DNA from: Theobroma cacao
Taxonomy: Eukaryota; Streptophyta; Magnoliopsida; Malvales; Malvaceae
Assembly: GCF_000208745.1 (NCBI RefSeq)
Contig: NC_030853.1
Span: forward strand, 13,619,465-13,683,464
DNA length: 64,000 nt
Direction: 5' to 3'
Made by a program: the position numbers and the translations under genes. Below the pieces are notes generated by a model that worked only from the letters and a program-made list of their open reading frames with translations, did no database searches and was not told the origin of the DNA. Within the stretch, counting starts at the first letter, position 1. Every line of letters begins with the position of its first letter. This document shows positions 21,942-35,700 of this stretch, piece by piece.

Positions 21942-24506
21942 TGTCACGACCCAAATTTCGGGCCATGACCGACGCATGGACCCAATAAGCATAGCCACTA
22001 AGTCTAACCAAGCCTATTTATATAACCTGTTCATCAATCTATTGAGTATTCCTAAAGTCACATTCCATGATCTCAACTGTAAGTACTTGAATGATATTCT
22101 ACCATGATCAAATATTCGCAAGTATATATATACATTACCCAAAAATAGTGCTAACCATCACCAACTTAGAATGGCGTTACCATTCAAAGTATATATATAC
22201 ATATATATTGTCTAAGACAAGTATCTTAAAATTTTACATTTCGTTTATCTATATATGCAGCATAAAGACACTCGACTTCCAACGGAGCGACCTTGGTGAA
22301 GATATAGCTATTGAATGCCAAGATACATACCAAAGAGACGAGTTCACGTGGATACCTCGACCTAGGTTCCAACTACCTCCTGATCTGAAAATATGAAGTT
22401 GAAAACTGTGAGTATGAACTCAGTGAGTGAACATAGGAAGGGAACAAGCAATTGATAAGGAAAATTTAAAAATCATGATGCACTTGTTTTGAAAACAATG
22501 CAGTTTAGTTAAATTTCTTCCCTAAACCCCGCATTTCAAACATTGGTAAATAAACTCTTAGTGTTGCAAAGACCCATGCTCAATCATGAAGATAAAAGAG
22601 TGAAGAAAACTTATATCAAAAACCGAGCAAGGTAGCAATGTGATAGCACGTTTCTCGCTGCAGTAAAAGGCATTCTCCATTTGCATATGTTTTGATTTTT
22701 CAAGTATATCTCCCACTATAGAAGTCCAATTGACATGCTTGTTGGGTCATTAGAAAGCTAAGAGGCAGGGCTACGACTTTAATTTTTACCACTTTGCCGA
22801 GTTCTGACTTGAAGGTGGTCAAAATTACTGTCAAATTGATAGCACTGCACCACCACTCGAGAGTTTCTGGTTGCAATGAGAATCCATTTTTGCCATAGCC
22901 AAATTCCTTGCTGCAATAAACATCAATTTGAAAATACTTAACAACTTTCACTGTTCAACATGTAAGATTCCGCATACATTACAATCACGTACTACATTCA
23001 TAAACTTTCTACTATGCTTGTATATATATATATATATAAACACGAATACCACCACCTCCCTTAGCCAAATGCACTCCCCATATGCACATCAGTATCGGCA
23101 TGTGCACTGCCCACTCCACACATGCATAGTTGTAAGTGTAACAACATTGTCATTCGAGCAGTATATGCACTGGCCACTCCGCATATGCACGGTTGTAGTT
23201 GTCATAACATCGTCATCCAACCGACATATGCACTGCCCACTCCGCACATGCACGGTTACATTAATTACACAAAATTACTTAGCAATACATATCATATATT
23301 TTTATATACACATCAGCATCATATAAAGGTACAGAGATTCATCACAATCATGTTCCACATCACCAAAAACATTTCACTAACGGCTTGTTCCCATGCATTT
23401 TATAGAAAACAATTAAAATGTCTCAATCAACCACATGTGCCTTAATCCCAAAACATTTTGTGCAAGTTCACTCACCGATATTTGTTGAATCTTTACTCGA
23501 CTCCAACCTCCACTAATGGTCTAAACGGAATTGTGGTGCCTCGTTGGGACCTATCATGACAACAACATCACAACCAACCCGATTTGATTATATTTCTAAA
23601 AGCTATCCACTAAATCATGTTCTGCTAGTTGTTTTTAACTAGCTTCCATCTACCATCAAGTGACTATATATTTTCACTATTCTAGTCACACTACAATAAA
23701 TAACCCACCTCAACTACAAAACACTCACGGATCTAGCCACTAGCCATTCTCAACAACTTAAAAAAAATCAACTCAATTTCACTACTCACCTTAGTAGCTT
23801 TCTAATTGAATTTCTTTCCCAAAAGCTTTCAAACTATCTTGAAAATCTCACTCTCTCTCTCTACAATGTCCAGCTAGTGAGAGAGTGTAATAAGGAAAGG
23901 TTTTTGAGGCTTTTTATGTTGAGAAAGTAGAAAAGTACAAAGTACTTTGGGAAAGGGTACACAAAAACATGAAAAATTAGGGTTAACTCAAGGAAATATA
24001 TGGAAATTCAAGGCAAGCTTCCATGGGGGGGGGGGGGGGGTTGAGACAACGTGGGAGAGGAAGGAGAAGAAGAAGAAGTGCTAGAAATTTGAAGAACATC
24101 CTAGAAACTTAGATTTTTATGGCTTAAGTTTATTCATTTCTGGCAAAGTTACCAAAATGCCCTTAACTATGTCATTTTATTTTTTCAATTGCTTTTATGC
24201 AATCTTTTTACTACTTTAACACTGAGACAAGGTCCATAAGGGTTTAGAAATACTCGAGTTCATGAAAACTTAAAAATTTCAACCTAAGATATAAAATGAC
24301 CGTTTTACCCCTACCATGAAAATTATCAATATTTCTATCTTCTTCATTATCTTATCTTCATCCATTCATTCCTTAGGCCTACTTGGACGTTAATAACATT
24401 AGAAAACAAATTTCAAGGGCTGATCAGGAGAAATGACGAAATTACCCCTAGTTCGTGTTATCGCGTCTACTGTTGGTTACGGGTCAATAGGGGTCAAGGT
24501 CTCACA
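21942..24506 (-). repeat. LTR L1 (5' LTR of a truncated minus-strand chromovirus)
   Basis: It runs from TGTCACGACCC to GGTCTCACA, 2565 bp, the same end pattern as LTRs L2, L3 and L4. The left 200 bp and the end are related to those LTRs, while the middle is diverged, so it is a sister subfamily. It holds a 63-bp-period hairpin repeat (23095-23265), a run of 16 G (24025-24040), an (AT)n run near 23023, and palindromic motifs near 24142 and 24290. Its right flank, CAAAG, is inside the LARD LTR, so the element had inserted there. Confidence 0.82.
23095..23265. repeat. Hairpin minisatellite in LTR L1, 63-bp period
   Basis: Three units have loop starts at 23106, 23169 and 23232, exactly 63 bp apart, with a diverged partial unit just upstream. 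Each has a loop near ACTGCCCACTCC between short inverted arms such as CATGTG/CACATG and ATATGC/GCATAT. Confidence 0.8.
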
Positions 24507-25938
24507 CAAAGTATGGGTTAAATGCAAGAAAAAGGCAAGAAACCCTTTCTTTCTCTCACAATTTTCCCTTGAACTCTCACTACCCGAGCCATCCACTTTC
24601 TTCTATTTTCTTTTTTTTTTTCTTCCTCTCGAGTGGAACCTTTCTAAGCTTTCTTTCTTCTCTTTTTTTTTCTCTAAATGGTCGACCTTCTCTCTCAAAT
24701 CTCCAAACTAATTCACTTTTCTCTCTTTAACTCTCTCAATGGCACGATTTTTGGCCTAAGTTTCCTAATTATATTTTTTATTTTATTTTTTTTTCTCTCA
24801 CATGGGCGATTCGCCCAAGGTCCATGTCTTTTCCATTATCTTTCTTGTCTTTTCTCTCTACTTTATCATTTCTTCTTTCTCTCTTTCTTTTTTTCCTTTC
24901 CTTTCTCCTTTCTTTCTTTCTTCCTTTCTTCCTTAGCTTCTTAGCTGATCTTATCTTCTTTTCTTTCCCAAAGATTTGGTCTTATCAATGAAGATATTTT
25001 TGTCTTCCTTTGGTGTTTCTCCCAAATGCCCACCACCCAAATTTTTCTTCCTTTTTCCTCACCCATGGCCGTCTTGTTAAAGAGTGGCTATTGTTGGCAT
25101 TTTCCTCATTTCTCACATGTGGCTAAAATTGCAAGTCAACACTAGCTTTTTCTTCCTTGACTCTTCTTCCTTCCTTATTTGCTTTTCTTTTCTCCTCATT
25201 TTCTTTGTCATGGACGACTTGTCCATGACTTCATGATTTTTGACTTTTTTTCTCCACTCCTTGTATGTGTTAAAATCACATGGCAAAAGGCATTATCACT
25301 TTCCACCTGCCACTCACATTTTTATTCTTTATATTATTTTTACTTTAAGGTTTATTTGTTCATTCATTGTCCCATCCAACCCACATGTACATCTCATATT
25401 ACTCATAACCTTGCCTTCCTTGATTAGAAAATTCCCCTTGTTAACTTCAAATATAAAAATTACAAATGAGTCTTTAAACTTTTCCTTATTTACCATGTGA
25501 CCCCTCCATCTTCCATCTTTTACAATTGGGTCCTTCCAACATTTCTTAAACTCCAATTTCCTTTTATGACCTTCCTTTACATGTGTACAAATAAAATATA
25601 AAGTCTGCACTTCAACACGGTATCACCATAATATTTAAATATTTACGTACTCGAGTTAGCTCGATTTAAATAAAAACACGCGAGCACAACTATCGTTGTG
25701 TTTCTTCAAAATTCCTTCTTATTTCTTCTCCCCCACTTAGATTAGTCATATAATCCTCTTTATGACTAATTTCGATAACATATAAAATATTAATATTTTA
25801 ATATTATTTTATTCATAAAATATTATTTTATTTCAAAATTCTCCACTTATCTCCTGAAGATAAAAAATGTCTCACTTTGTCCTTTCATCTTATCGATACG
25901 GTTATATCGACTATTATACGGGGTTACTGGGTGTTACA
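24507..25938 (-). repeat. LARD 3' LTR, truncated
   Basis: This matches 35086-36502 of the right LTR, including a long pyrimidine-rich tract (24600-24960). Its first 2.3 kb were lost where LTR L1 abuts. Short plus-strand ORFs rich in Phe, Ser and Leu reflect the TTC/TCT composition and are not genes. Confidence 0.85.
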
Positions 25939-26884
25939 GTCTCCCCTACTTAAATAGAATTCGTCCTTGAATTCACATTAGCGTCAGGTTACTAATGTCA
26001 CTTTACAATCGTACTTCACTTCCTTCTTCATAGGGATTTTAATCTATCTGCGTCATGTACTTTTGTTTCAACTAAAAAAAATTACGTAGGTCTCTTGTCA
26101 TCTTGGAAATCAAAACCACGATACTCTTCACAATTGTCTTCTGTTATGACCATGATTCAAAGTATGCCTTTAACTCCATTATTAATTTTTAAACATATTT
26201 CCATCTCAATCATGCCGATTTCGATCACAATCATGCTTACTTATATATGCCCAATCCTCATATGTTTACTTCATTTCGTGCCAAACTTCTCGACATTCAT
26301 TCATCTTGGTCCATATACTACTACATAACTCAAAGCATTATAAACATGCCATTTTCATTCCTGTGCATATTTTCAACATTAGGGGAGGTTTAAGCCTTCA
26401 ATTATTCCCACATGCTTCATATTTACTTTGCTTCTAGGTGATTTAATTTTTTTTAGTTTTTTTTATATGTGCACGTCCCAAGATTTACACTTCAACATCA
26501 TTCTTAAGCAGATGAGATTTACATCATGCAATAAGGCAACTCACTTGCCAACCGTTAACTTTGATTGTAATTCTTTCATTCACCATCAATTTCTTTTCAT
26601 TAGTTCAATTCCTTCATGTCTCAAAGCATGACATCATTATTAACAAAGTTAAATTTTATCTTCTAAATCAACCCCTGCAAATACTCGCATTAGGGTACTA
26701 TCACCATTTATTGCCCATCAGTGGCACTAGTGCCTCATGGAAGTTTAACTTAACTATGATATAACACTTCATTAATCCTTACATCTTGATCATATTAATC
26801 CATTTGTATGGCTCAACCACGATATAAATTCCAATTCCTTAATATCCTTTCTTTCTCTATTGCTCCTGAATTCTCCTTTATTCA
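25939..26884 (-). other. LARD interior, left part, with polypurine tract
   Basis: The first bases (GTCTCCCCTACTT on the plus strand) are the complement of a polypurine tract, AGTAGGGGAGAC, next to the 3' LTR. The rest is AT-rich with no coding signal. Bases 26880-26884 (ATTCA) are the left target duplication of L2. Confidence 0.65.
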
Positions 26885-29490
26885 TGTCACGACCCAAATT
26901 TCGGGCCATGATAGGCGCATGGGTCTAATGGACGTAATCCACTAAACCCAAGCAAGCCTATTATTTATCTTACTTATAATTCCATCTATTATCACTAAGT
27001 CATATTTCATAACTTTGAATCAAAATAATGATATACATTGCCAACTCGTACTAGCATTACTCATTTAAAATTTACATCAAGTTCATCTATACATAACAAA
27101 ATAATACTCGACTTCCAGGGGAGGGACTCGAATGAATATACAGCTACTGAATGCCAAGACACCTACCAAAAGATGGACACAGGTCTACAAGGTCACCTCA
27201 TCCTAATTATCAGCTTACTCGTGATCTGAAAACATGAATTTGAAAATGGTGAGTATAAACCCAATGAGTGAACAAGGAAGGGAACAAGCAACAATTAGGG
27301 AGAATTTAAAATCATGATGCACTTGTTTCAAAATAATGCAATTTAGTTCATTCCTATTTAAAACCCCTCCAAACCCGAGAGTTTCTCGCTGCAGCGAGCA
27401 TGAATTTAGTTGCAGGGAAAACGGAGCAACAAGAGAAATATTTTTCCTCACTCAACAAAAAGCCATCATGCTAAACTAATAAAATCAACATAAAATTCAT
27501 AAAAATTCTCAAAGTACAATGTGTCAAATTTTATGTACATTACAAGCATAAATCATTGTCCATCAATTTGCTATTACACACACATTTACATATGTATATA
27601 TATATATATATACGTATATACCCATCATCATCATCTCACCAACCCATCATCATCATCACCAGCTCATCATCATCATCACCAGCTCATGCGCACTCCCTAC
27701 TCACATATGGCTGGGTCATCATCGGGTTATGTGCACTCCCTACTCGCACATAACCGGGTCATCACCGAGTTATGCGCACTCCCTACTCGCTCATAACCGG
27801 GTCATCCTCGGCTTATGCGCACTCCCTACTTGCACATAGCCGAGTCAACATAATTACACAATATTATATTCAAGCATATATGTATATCAACATAATGCAG
27901 CCACATAGAAATCCATAATAACCACATTTCATAACATAAACCTTTTCTCAAAAGCTTGTTCCCAAGGCATTCATTTTCATGAAAAATTTCATAAAATCAT
28001 TCAAACACTTTGTTCAAAACAATCATATTCCCAAAACAATTTTGATAGGCAATCCACTCACAGGTGTCGAAAATCCGGATTTCGGGTGCACTCGGACTAA
28101 TAGTCCTCAAGCGCAATTCCTTTGCCTTTTCCGGACGTCTCACTACCTTGACAAATAACAAAGTCGAGAAATTTACTATATTGTCCCTAAATTGATATAA
28201 ACTAATTTAAATTACTAATGCTTGATATGTAAATGCAAAAATACGTTCGATTACCGCTTAATCACGGTATCGATTAAATTCGACCGATCACCCGATTAAT
28301 CGACGATTGTGTCCAAATCACCTCTAAATTAATTCATTTTTTCTCTAATAAAAATAATCCCACATTGATATTCAGTCCTCATGGTTCGACCAACAAGGAA
28401 CCCTAGAGAAATTGAATATTTCTTTTGTGTTTTTGTTCATAATCATGCTTAACTATCCCTAAACACTAACATAGTCTAAAATCAAATTATTCCAACAACA
28501 ATTCCTCTTCCATACCAATTTTTCAGAATTGAATTCATCATGATAACTCAATATTCAACCATGGAAATCAAGAACAAAAGCATGGGTAACCTAGGTATCA
28601 AGGAGAATAAAAGAAATTTTAACATACCTAGCTTGTTTCCTTGATTTCTTCACTATTTCTTTGAATTTTCACCTAGGTTTTCTTGTTTTTCCCTTTGTTC
28701 TTCCTTTTTTCTTGTTGCTGGTTGTCTAGGCCGAATATGGTGAGAAAATTGGGGATTTAATGAGCTGATTTCCATAGAAAATAATAAAATAATCAAGCAT
28801 GCCACGTGTCACATTCTTATTGGCTCAATTTTTAACTTTTTGACTTTTTCTTCTTAATTTTCCACCACAATTATTCTGGTATTTATCCAATCCTACCACA
28901 TTTAAAATCCCTTGGTTTTGACAAGTGCTGGGGCAAAAAATTTATCGATTTACCCCCGGGCGAAAAAATTACGATTTTGCCTCTATACTCCGAAATGTAC
29001 CGGAATCACATTCTTTCTACTTTTCAACCTCAAATAACACTAATATTGATCAATATTAACCAAATGGGGCAAAAATCATTTTTTTTAAATTCTCGTTTAG
29101 TCCTCTAGTTGCAAAATTATCGTTTTACCCTTGTACTCCAAAAATACCAGGAATCACAATTTTTCACTACTAAACATCATTTTATACTCCAATAATCATA
29201 ATCATATTTCATATAATTATTCTTGGTCAAATGTAATCAAATCTTGGCTAGAAATCTCCATTTAATCATCAAATGATAAAATAACCGTTTTGTCCCTAAT
29301 CGGTCAATTTTCCTAATGGACTCCAAACTGGACCTTGAACTCCGAATCACTATTCTAAGCCATTCTGTGGGTTTCAAAATTTTCAATTTCCTCTTAGAAT
29401 TTCTATTTGAACTAGTTCAAGGCTCGATTTAACTTAGTTGTACTAGTAGGTATAATACCGTTTTTTAATCGAGCTTGACAGGGTCTCACA
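26885..29490 (-). mobile_element. Solo LTR L2, inserted in the LARD interior
   Basis: It runs from TGTCACGACCC to GGGTCTCACA, 2606 bp, with a perfect target duplication ATTCA at 26880-26884 and 29491-29495. It is the same subfamily as the LTRs of element E (L3, L4), with near-identical long stretches. It contains a 43-bp hairpin array of four units (27683-27849), ATC-repeat tracts just left of that, and palindromic motifs near 28932, 28961, 29110 and 29275. Confidence 0.92.
27683..27849. repeat. Hairpin minisatellite in LTR L2, 43-bp period
   Basis: Four units, with loop starts at 27692, 27735, 27778 and 27821. Unit 2 has perfect 10-bp arms, GGTTATGTGC (27725-27734) and GCACATAACC (27746-27755), around the loop ACTCCCTACTC. 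Unit 4 has a GGC/GCC pair where unit 2 has GGT/ACC, a paired change. Confidence 0.9.
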
Positions 29491-32400
29491 ATTCACATAG
29501 CTCAATTTCTAATGGTAACTTTCATCATTGTATCATCTATACAACTCATTAAACATGTCAAATTCAAAACTCAAATCACTATGAACAATTCTTCACTTTA
29601 GTTAATCACATAATTATCTCCATATATATATATATATATGTACATACATATTTAAGTGTCGTCATCCATCACTATATGTAGGGACCCTTGTCAACTACAT
29701 TTGAACTAAATTCCTTCTATTCATTCTAATCCATAACCAAGGTTCAATATCATATTCTCATAGCTCATGTTTTCCCCTTTTACTTTTCCATTTCATTCCC
29801 ATAGGGTAAGTTTAATCCATGAATATTAGGGTATAATCAACTCCATATTACCCTTTCTGATGTTTAAGTTACCATTTAATTTACATCCTACCATAAATTG
29901 TTTCTTATGCAATCCATAAGGATTCTCATTGTGCCTATGCATAACTTCACATAATTTACATGTTTATACTCTTTTCTTATCATTTCTAATCCTATGTATA
30001 AGCTCCATCATACCACGCATCCTTACATCACAATGTCATAACCATGTCTCACTCATCAGTTACCATTTTCATTGAATTATAATCTGGTATCCATGTATGC
30101 TTTACTATTTTGTTGGTACTTCAAAATTCATCTTAACTTGATCATTGCATTTTATGTAATACCACAATTCCTAAAAGTCATCTTTACTTTTTAATTATCT
30201 TTCATACTTCCAACATATATGTTACATTCTTATTTCATCTCGATATCCCTTAGTCAAAATTCATATCTTAGTATCCTAACTCTAAATCATGGCTTATTAC
30301 CAGAATCTTTACTCATATATGGGTACTTAAAATCTCAATCATCATCTCTTTCCCAAGTAGATCTCTACAAATTCCGTTGTGCACTTCTATTCCCTCATTA
30401 AGGGCAATATCAATTATCTAGAGAATATCACCATTATTCGCTAAGCATTTAAAGCACAGTTCAATCTTTACTTACCCTTATCAGGGACTCTACCTTGATA
30501 ATTATTCAAAATGTAATGAAACATGTGAGGGAAGCACTTTTTACCATTGTATGCTCTGCCTCTACAAGCGTATTGAGACCGTAACATTATTGGGTCTACA
30601 TAATGGCAAGATAATCATTGCCTCAAACCAACATTTCCAAGCATTCTTAGACTTGCAGCGTACCTTTGTACTACGTGACATATCAGTCATGAGCACCAAC
30701 ATCGCTATATAACTATTAGCTCCTTGAGCTTTAATGTTTTCACATTGTGAGAACTCTTTCGAATTATCTCACCAAAGTGTTCACAAAGTAGATACAAGCC
30801 CATAACTTATAGTTCAATGCCTAAGCAATGAACACAATCTCATCATTTGAGTTCTACCCTTATCTACTAATCATAACTCCCATCATTTATCTTACTTTTC
30901 ATTCACTCTTTCCTTAGCCCTTAACAGGCCTTAGTCTCTTGTCTTTTTTATTTCTTAGGACTTGACTTTAGTCTGCATAATGTTTATCTTAATACTTCAC
31001 ATGGTAATTTATATCAACAACTTTCTAACTCCTCTTTTTGTTTCATACCCTTGTATAAGGTAATAAAGAAAATTTTCAATTCATTTATATAAACGCTTTC
31101 CAAAACCTTACAACTCCAATCAACAAAGCTAAACATCAAGTCTACTGACCATAACTCTGCTTGCAAATCCATCTCCATGCCATTCACATCTTATTCTTGC
31201 TTCCTAACATAAGATGTTCTTAGCAATTCAGGGCTAGGCGGCTAGCATTGCGATGTTGCAGCTGTTGGAAATTTACGTTATCAAAACAATTCTCCAAACT
31301 CGTAAATTACAACTCCAAGTGTATGCCCACATATTGATAATTTTTATATATTTCATGATCATGAAAACTACAATTTACAAAACTAACTTTCTATCATACG
31401 TACCCTATCAGAACATTAATTTCAACATATCTATTTCATCCTTTTTATGGTATGCCAAAATCGTTGTTTAGACATATTTTACTACTAACAATCATATTCC
31501 TTTAGAATAGCATTTAATGCAAATTTGATTAAGCAATGATCTCTAAATAACTCTTAGTTACATAAATGTCAACATGTACATCACCTTGCGTTGCGATCTT
31601 AACTTTACTCATTTATCCTTAACCATTAACATTGGTAAGGTAGATTGTTTACTTAATTGTTGCATCTCACCTTTGTGGCCATAAGATCCAAATTCGTAAA
31701 CTTAGGATGCAAAAGCTCCCTCTTCGAGCTTATCCAAAGTCAAAATTTTCTAAATCTCTTACCTTTGGAGAAATCAAATTCAAGACTAATCATATACAAT
31801 CATAGGTTGCATACTGAACCATATAGCCTTTTAAATTGATCTTTAAAGCAACTTGTGTATTACGCTTAAACATAGAACTTCATAAAACATTTAGACTAAA
31901 ATCAACACTTCTAAGTCATTTAACTTCAAGCTACCAAATCCACAACTAGTCCTTTAATCCTTTGGCTTCAAGCTAACCATATCAAAATTCAAGCTCATCC
32001 TTAGAGTAGATTTGTTTACTAGCCTTTTACTTGATGACCACACATCATTTACAGCAATCACTATTTATTCCAGTCAAAGTACGCCCCTTATTACCATTAT
32101 CACATGTGCGGCTTTATATTGACCTCAAATACAATTCATAGTCATCTAATTTTCTTCCCATCAACCATCATAGTCTCAAATTATAACTCCACCAAATGAA
32201 CAAGTTATTATAGACCTATTAGTCAAACTCCATTTTCCTCCATCCTTAGTCGGAGGAATATATCATTATATTAATCTTTTATTGGAAGCATTTCCTTAAA
32301 GTTTTTCCAACAACCGCTCATGTCTCGGGTGGCATCTCAAACCTAGACGACGACATTGCTTATGACTTTTATATGACGTTAGCAAAAGGGTAGGTTACTA

Positions 32401-32528
32401 GGAATAGGAGTTTATATAGCCTTTTGTCTATGACTTATGTTACAGTCACAAATCATAAACAAGACTCTGCACTAACTCCGACAACTCCACTGACTGAGAC
32501 AAGAGTTCTCAAGACTTGACTAAACTTA

Positions 32529-32542
32529 GGCTCTGATACCAA
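32529..32542 (-). promoter_or_regulatory. Second PBS-like site in the LARD leader
   Basis: The plus-strand sequence GGCTCTGATACCAA is identical to the true PBS at 32743-32756. It is preceded on the minus strand by TGACAAAA, so it looks like another LTR end plus PBS. Confidence 0.65.
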
Positions 32543-32742
32543 TTTTGTCACTAGGGGCGACTCCATCTCTTTGGGTAGCTCTTTCCTCCTTCAGCGGTGG
32601 CAACAAAGGGTACCTATCAAAGCACTCATAGGGCAGCTTCACCTCTTTGGGTAGCCCTTTCCTCTATAAACCCTTGGGTGGAGAGTCATGCTTCGCCCCC
32701 TGTTCACATGCTAGAGTTCCCAAGGATTAGGTTACAACCCTT

Positions 32743-32756
32743 GGCTCTGATACCAA
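32743..32756 (-). promoter_or_regulatory. Primer-binding site of the LARD (tRNA-iMet)
   Basis: The minus strand reads TTGGTATCAGAGCC, matching the complement of the 3' end of initiator tRNA-Met, 3 bp inside the 5' LTR. This is the expected place for minus-strand cDNA priming. Confidence 0.88.
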
Positions 32757-32759
32757 TTT

Positions 32760-35700
32760 TGTAACAACCGTTCCTCGATCGTCACCGACATCCGAAACCT
32801 TCGGGAGAACCCACCAAGTCCCAAACAAGCCTTATTAAAGATTTTTGATAATTCACTATACTTGTTCACCAATCCATGTTATTGCTTTAAACCATATACT
32901 CTAGTGACATGATTTGAACAATAAGCATAACAAATCATTTTGACCTTTAATCTATATGATCATATGTAAATACATCATAGTCTAAAATCTCTAATTAAAG
33001 TTTTATATTGAGACCAGTACTTATTTACAAAAGAAAACAAAGTACAATGACTCGAACTCTAGCAGCAGAGTGACTTGGAATGAAATGCTATGAGATGCCT
33101 TTACTTATCTACGGTGGACCATAAGAGCTGTTGATTACACACTAGGCTGGTCATTATCTGCAAAAGGAAAATAAAGGGGGTGAGTCTCACAGACTCAGTG
33201 ATCATCGGCTCAGTGAACAGGTAGTAGATAGGAAACAAGCGATAAGTAGATCATTTGAATGATAAAACTAGAATATAAAATGCTAATCTTATAAACCAAA
33301 TAACAATAAGGGTATTTGTGCCTTGTAAAATTAATATCGTAAAATCGTAATACAATGCTTTCTTTTGCAAAACAGTGCTGAAAATAAGTGTAACAGAAAG
33401 AGTTTCAATCACCAGAAACATCATTTGCCATCAATATGTGAAATATAGTATAAAGGTATGCACGCTCCCAAAATGTGTGGCATGTAAAGAAATCAAAGTG
33501 TACAGCCACCAAAATCAACTCATGTTTGCCAAGTAAGCAATGAAAGCTTTTATTTAAACAATGGGAGCTACAAAGAAAATCTTAACTCTCCATCGTGCAA
33601 AAGAGTATGCGTTGAAAACTCATAAGGCTCTCAAGTAGGAAAGTATAATATCAACACATGGACCCACTTCCATGTAATAATATTTCGGGAGTCTCACTCC
33701 ACTGGATTCCCATAGCTATGACAGTCTCAATAATGTTTGCCGACATCGGAGAAATGAAGCGGTCACAACCGCGAATATCGCTTATGGCCTAGATACATAT
33801 AACAACCCGTGGCCTTGCCACGTATATATATCACAGGTCGTGGCCCCCGCCATGCCTAATCGCCCATCGACAACCCAAAGGTTCTATAGCTAAAGCTCAC
33901 TCATACATGAGGGTCGCTCTTAACCGAAGTGACAACTAGCCTACTCTCGACGCACTTGGTTTGTCAAAACCATTTTCAAAAATTAAATCGAGGTTTCCAA
34001 GTCTTTTGCTTAAGACCATTTGAAAGCAAGGTTTAATAACCTTTCAAATTTCTTTTCACATAAAAAGACATGATGTGTTTCATTATACAAAGATCAGACT
34101 AAAACTAGCTCTCGAAATTTTCTTATAAATCGTTTAACAAATGCATTTAACTATGTGTATTACACAAAAATACAAGGCATAGATTTTTAATGCAAAACAG
34201 TACAAAAGGCTTGTTTCCTGGTTTCTAAAACACTTTACATGTATAGCTCATCTATAGATATATCTAAAACAATTTTCAAAACAACTTGCATCCACAATTT
34301 CCTACAAGTTCTACTAGCTCATGTTTTCCATAGTAACAGTGTATAAATCATTGTAAATCCATTAGAAATCGCCTAACGAGGCTAACAGTTCATGCTTTCC
34401 ACAATTGCATTTAATAAAATCCAGCAACGTTTATAACATGTATAACATTCTATAGCTGTGAAAATTTTGAAATAGGCAACTCTTACTCACCTCACAATAG
34501 CGGGATGCTATGTCACTATTGATCCGTGGGCGTGTATAACTAATTCTATTTGTCGATCACTTCCTACCTCGTCCGGCATGCCACCACAACAAACTTTTCT
34601 AGAAATAATTAAACTCAATATATTTAATTGCATATATATATATATATATATATATGGAGTAGCTTGATTAATGATTTCTTAACCAAATTTCATATTTTTC
34701 ATCCACAATATTCACAAGCATCTAACATAAAATTCATATACTTCAACCAACCAAAGCTTGCACACCAACATTCTCACAATATTAAACTAACCATAAGCCT
34801 CAAAATATAGTATCAAGCTTACCATATTATCTTTCACTTTGAACCCATTATGCACCCTCGGATTTGCTGGCTTGCATGTTACCAAATTTCCTCCAATCAA
34901 GCCAACCTTGCTGCCAAAACGACATTTCTCTTAGTCATCAACTCATTTTCAAAAATTATTCAAGCAAAAATCAAAATCCTTACCTTATTTCTCTTGAATC
35001 TTGAAACCCACTTGATATTTCTTCAAATGCCCTTGAATCACTCCTTGAAACATGTGTGCATGTATACCTTTGAGATTCTAAGCATCAAAGTATGGGTGAA
35101 ATGGAAGAAAAACGCAAGAAACCCTTTCTTTCTCTCATGGTTTTTCCTTGAACTCTCACTACCAGAGCCATCCACTTTCCTTTCTTTTCTTTCTCTTTTT
35201 CTTCCTCTCAGTTGGAACCTTTCTAAGCTTTCTTTCCTCTCTTTTTTTTTCTCTAAATGGCCGGTCCTCTCTCTCAAGTCTCCAAACTAATTCATTTTTC
35301 TCTCTTTAACTTTCTCAATGGCACAATTTTTGGCCTAAGTTTCCAAACTATATTTATTTTATTTTATTTTATTTCTCTCTCACATGGGCTGTTTGCACAA
35401 GGTCCATGTCTTTTCCATTATCTTTCTTGTCTATTCTCTCTACTTTATCCTTTCTTCTTTATCTCTTTCTTTCTTTCCTTTCCTTTCTCCTCTCTTTCTT
35501 TCTTCCTTTCTTCCTTAATTTCTTAACCAATCTTATCTTCTTTTCTTTCCCAAAGATTCGGTCTTATCAATGAAGATATTTTTGCCTTCATTTTGTGTTT
35601 CTCCCAAATGCCCAACACCTAAATTTTGTCTTCCTTTTTCCTTACCCATGGCTAGCTTGTCAAAGAGTGGCTATTGTTGGCATTTTCCTCATTTCTCACA

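Larger units (their letters stand above)
29496..32759 (-). other. LARD interior, right part, non-coding
   Basis: 3.2 kb of AT-rich sequence with only short, unconvincing ORFs on both strands and no RT, integrase or gag motif that I can find. An (AT)n tract lies near 29625. The right 440 bp resemble a gypsy leader: on the minus strand, two PBS-like sites are followed by a possible MPPET start that stops at once (about 32320-32335). It may be a decayed gag start. Confidence 0.55.

Noticed and set aside
22928..23445. Cys/His-rich ORFs in LTR L1
   Set aside because: They are translations of the 63-bp hairpin repeat, so the regular Cys and His spacing is a by-product of the DNA repeat.
24433..24944. 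Two ORFs rich in Phe, Leu and Ser that look like membrane proteins
   Set aside because: They translate a TTC/TCT-rich LTR tract, repeated at 34850-35526. The composition explains the hydrophobicity.
27683..27849. CRISPR-like array (regular repeats at 43-bp spacing)
   Set aside because: The whole unit repeats, with no unique spacers, and it lies in an LTR of a plant retrotransposon.
34632..34655. (TA)n and similar AT tracts at 14467, 23023, 27595, 29625 and 34632
   Set aside because: Ordinary microsatellites in AT-rich LTRs, with no flanking features of note.
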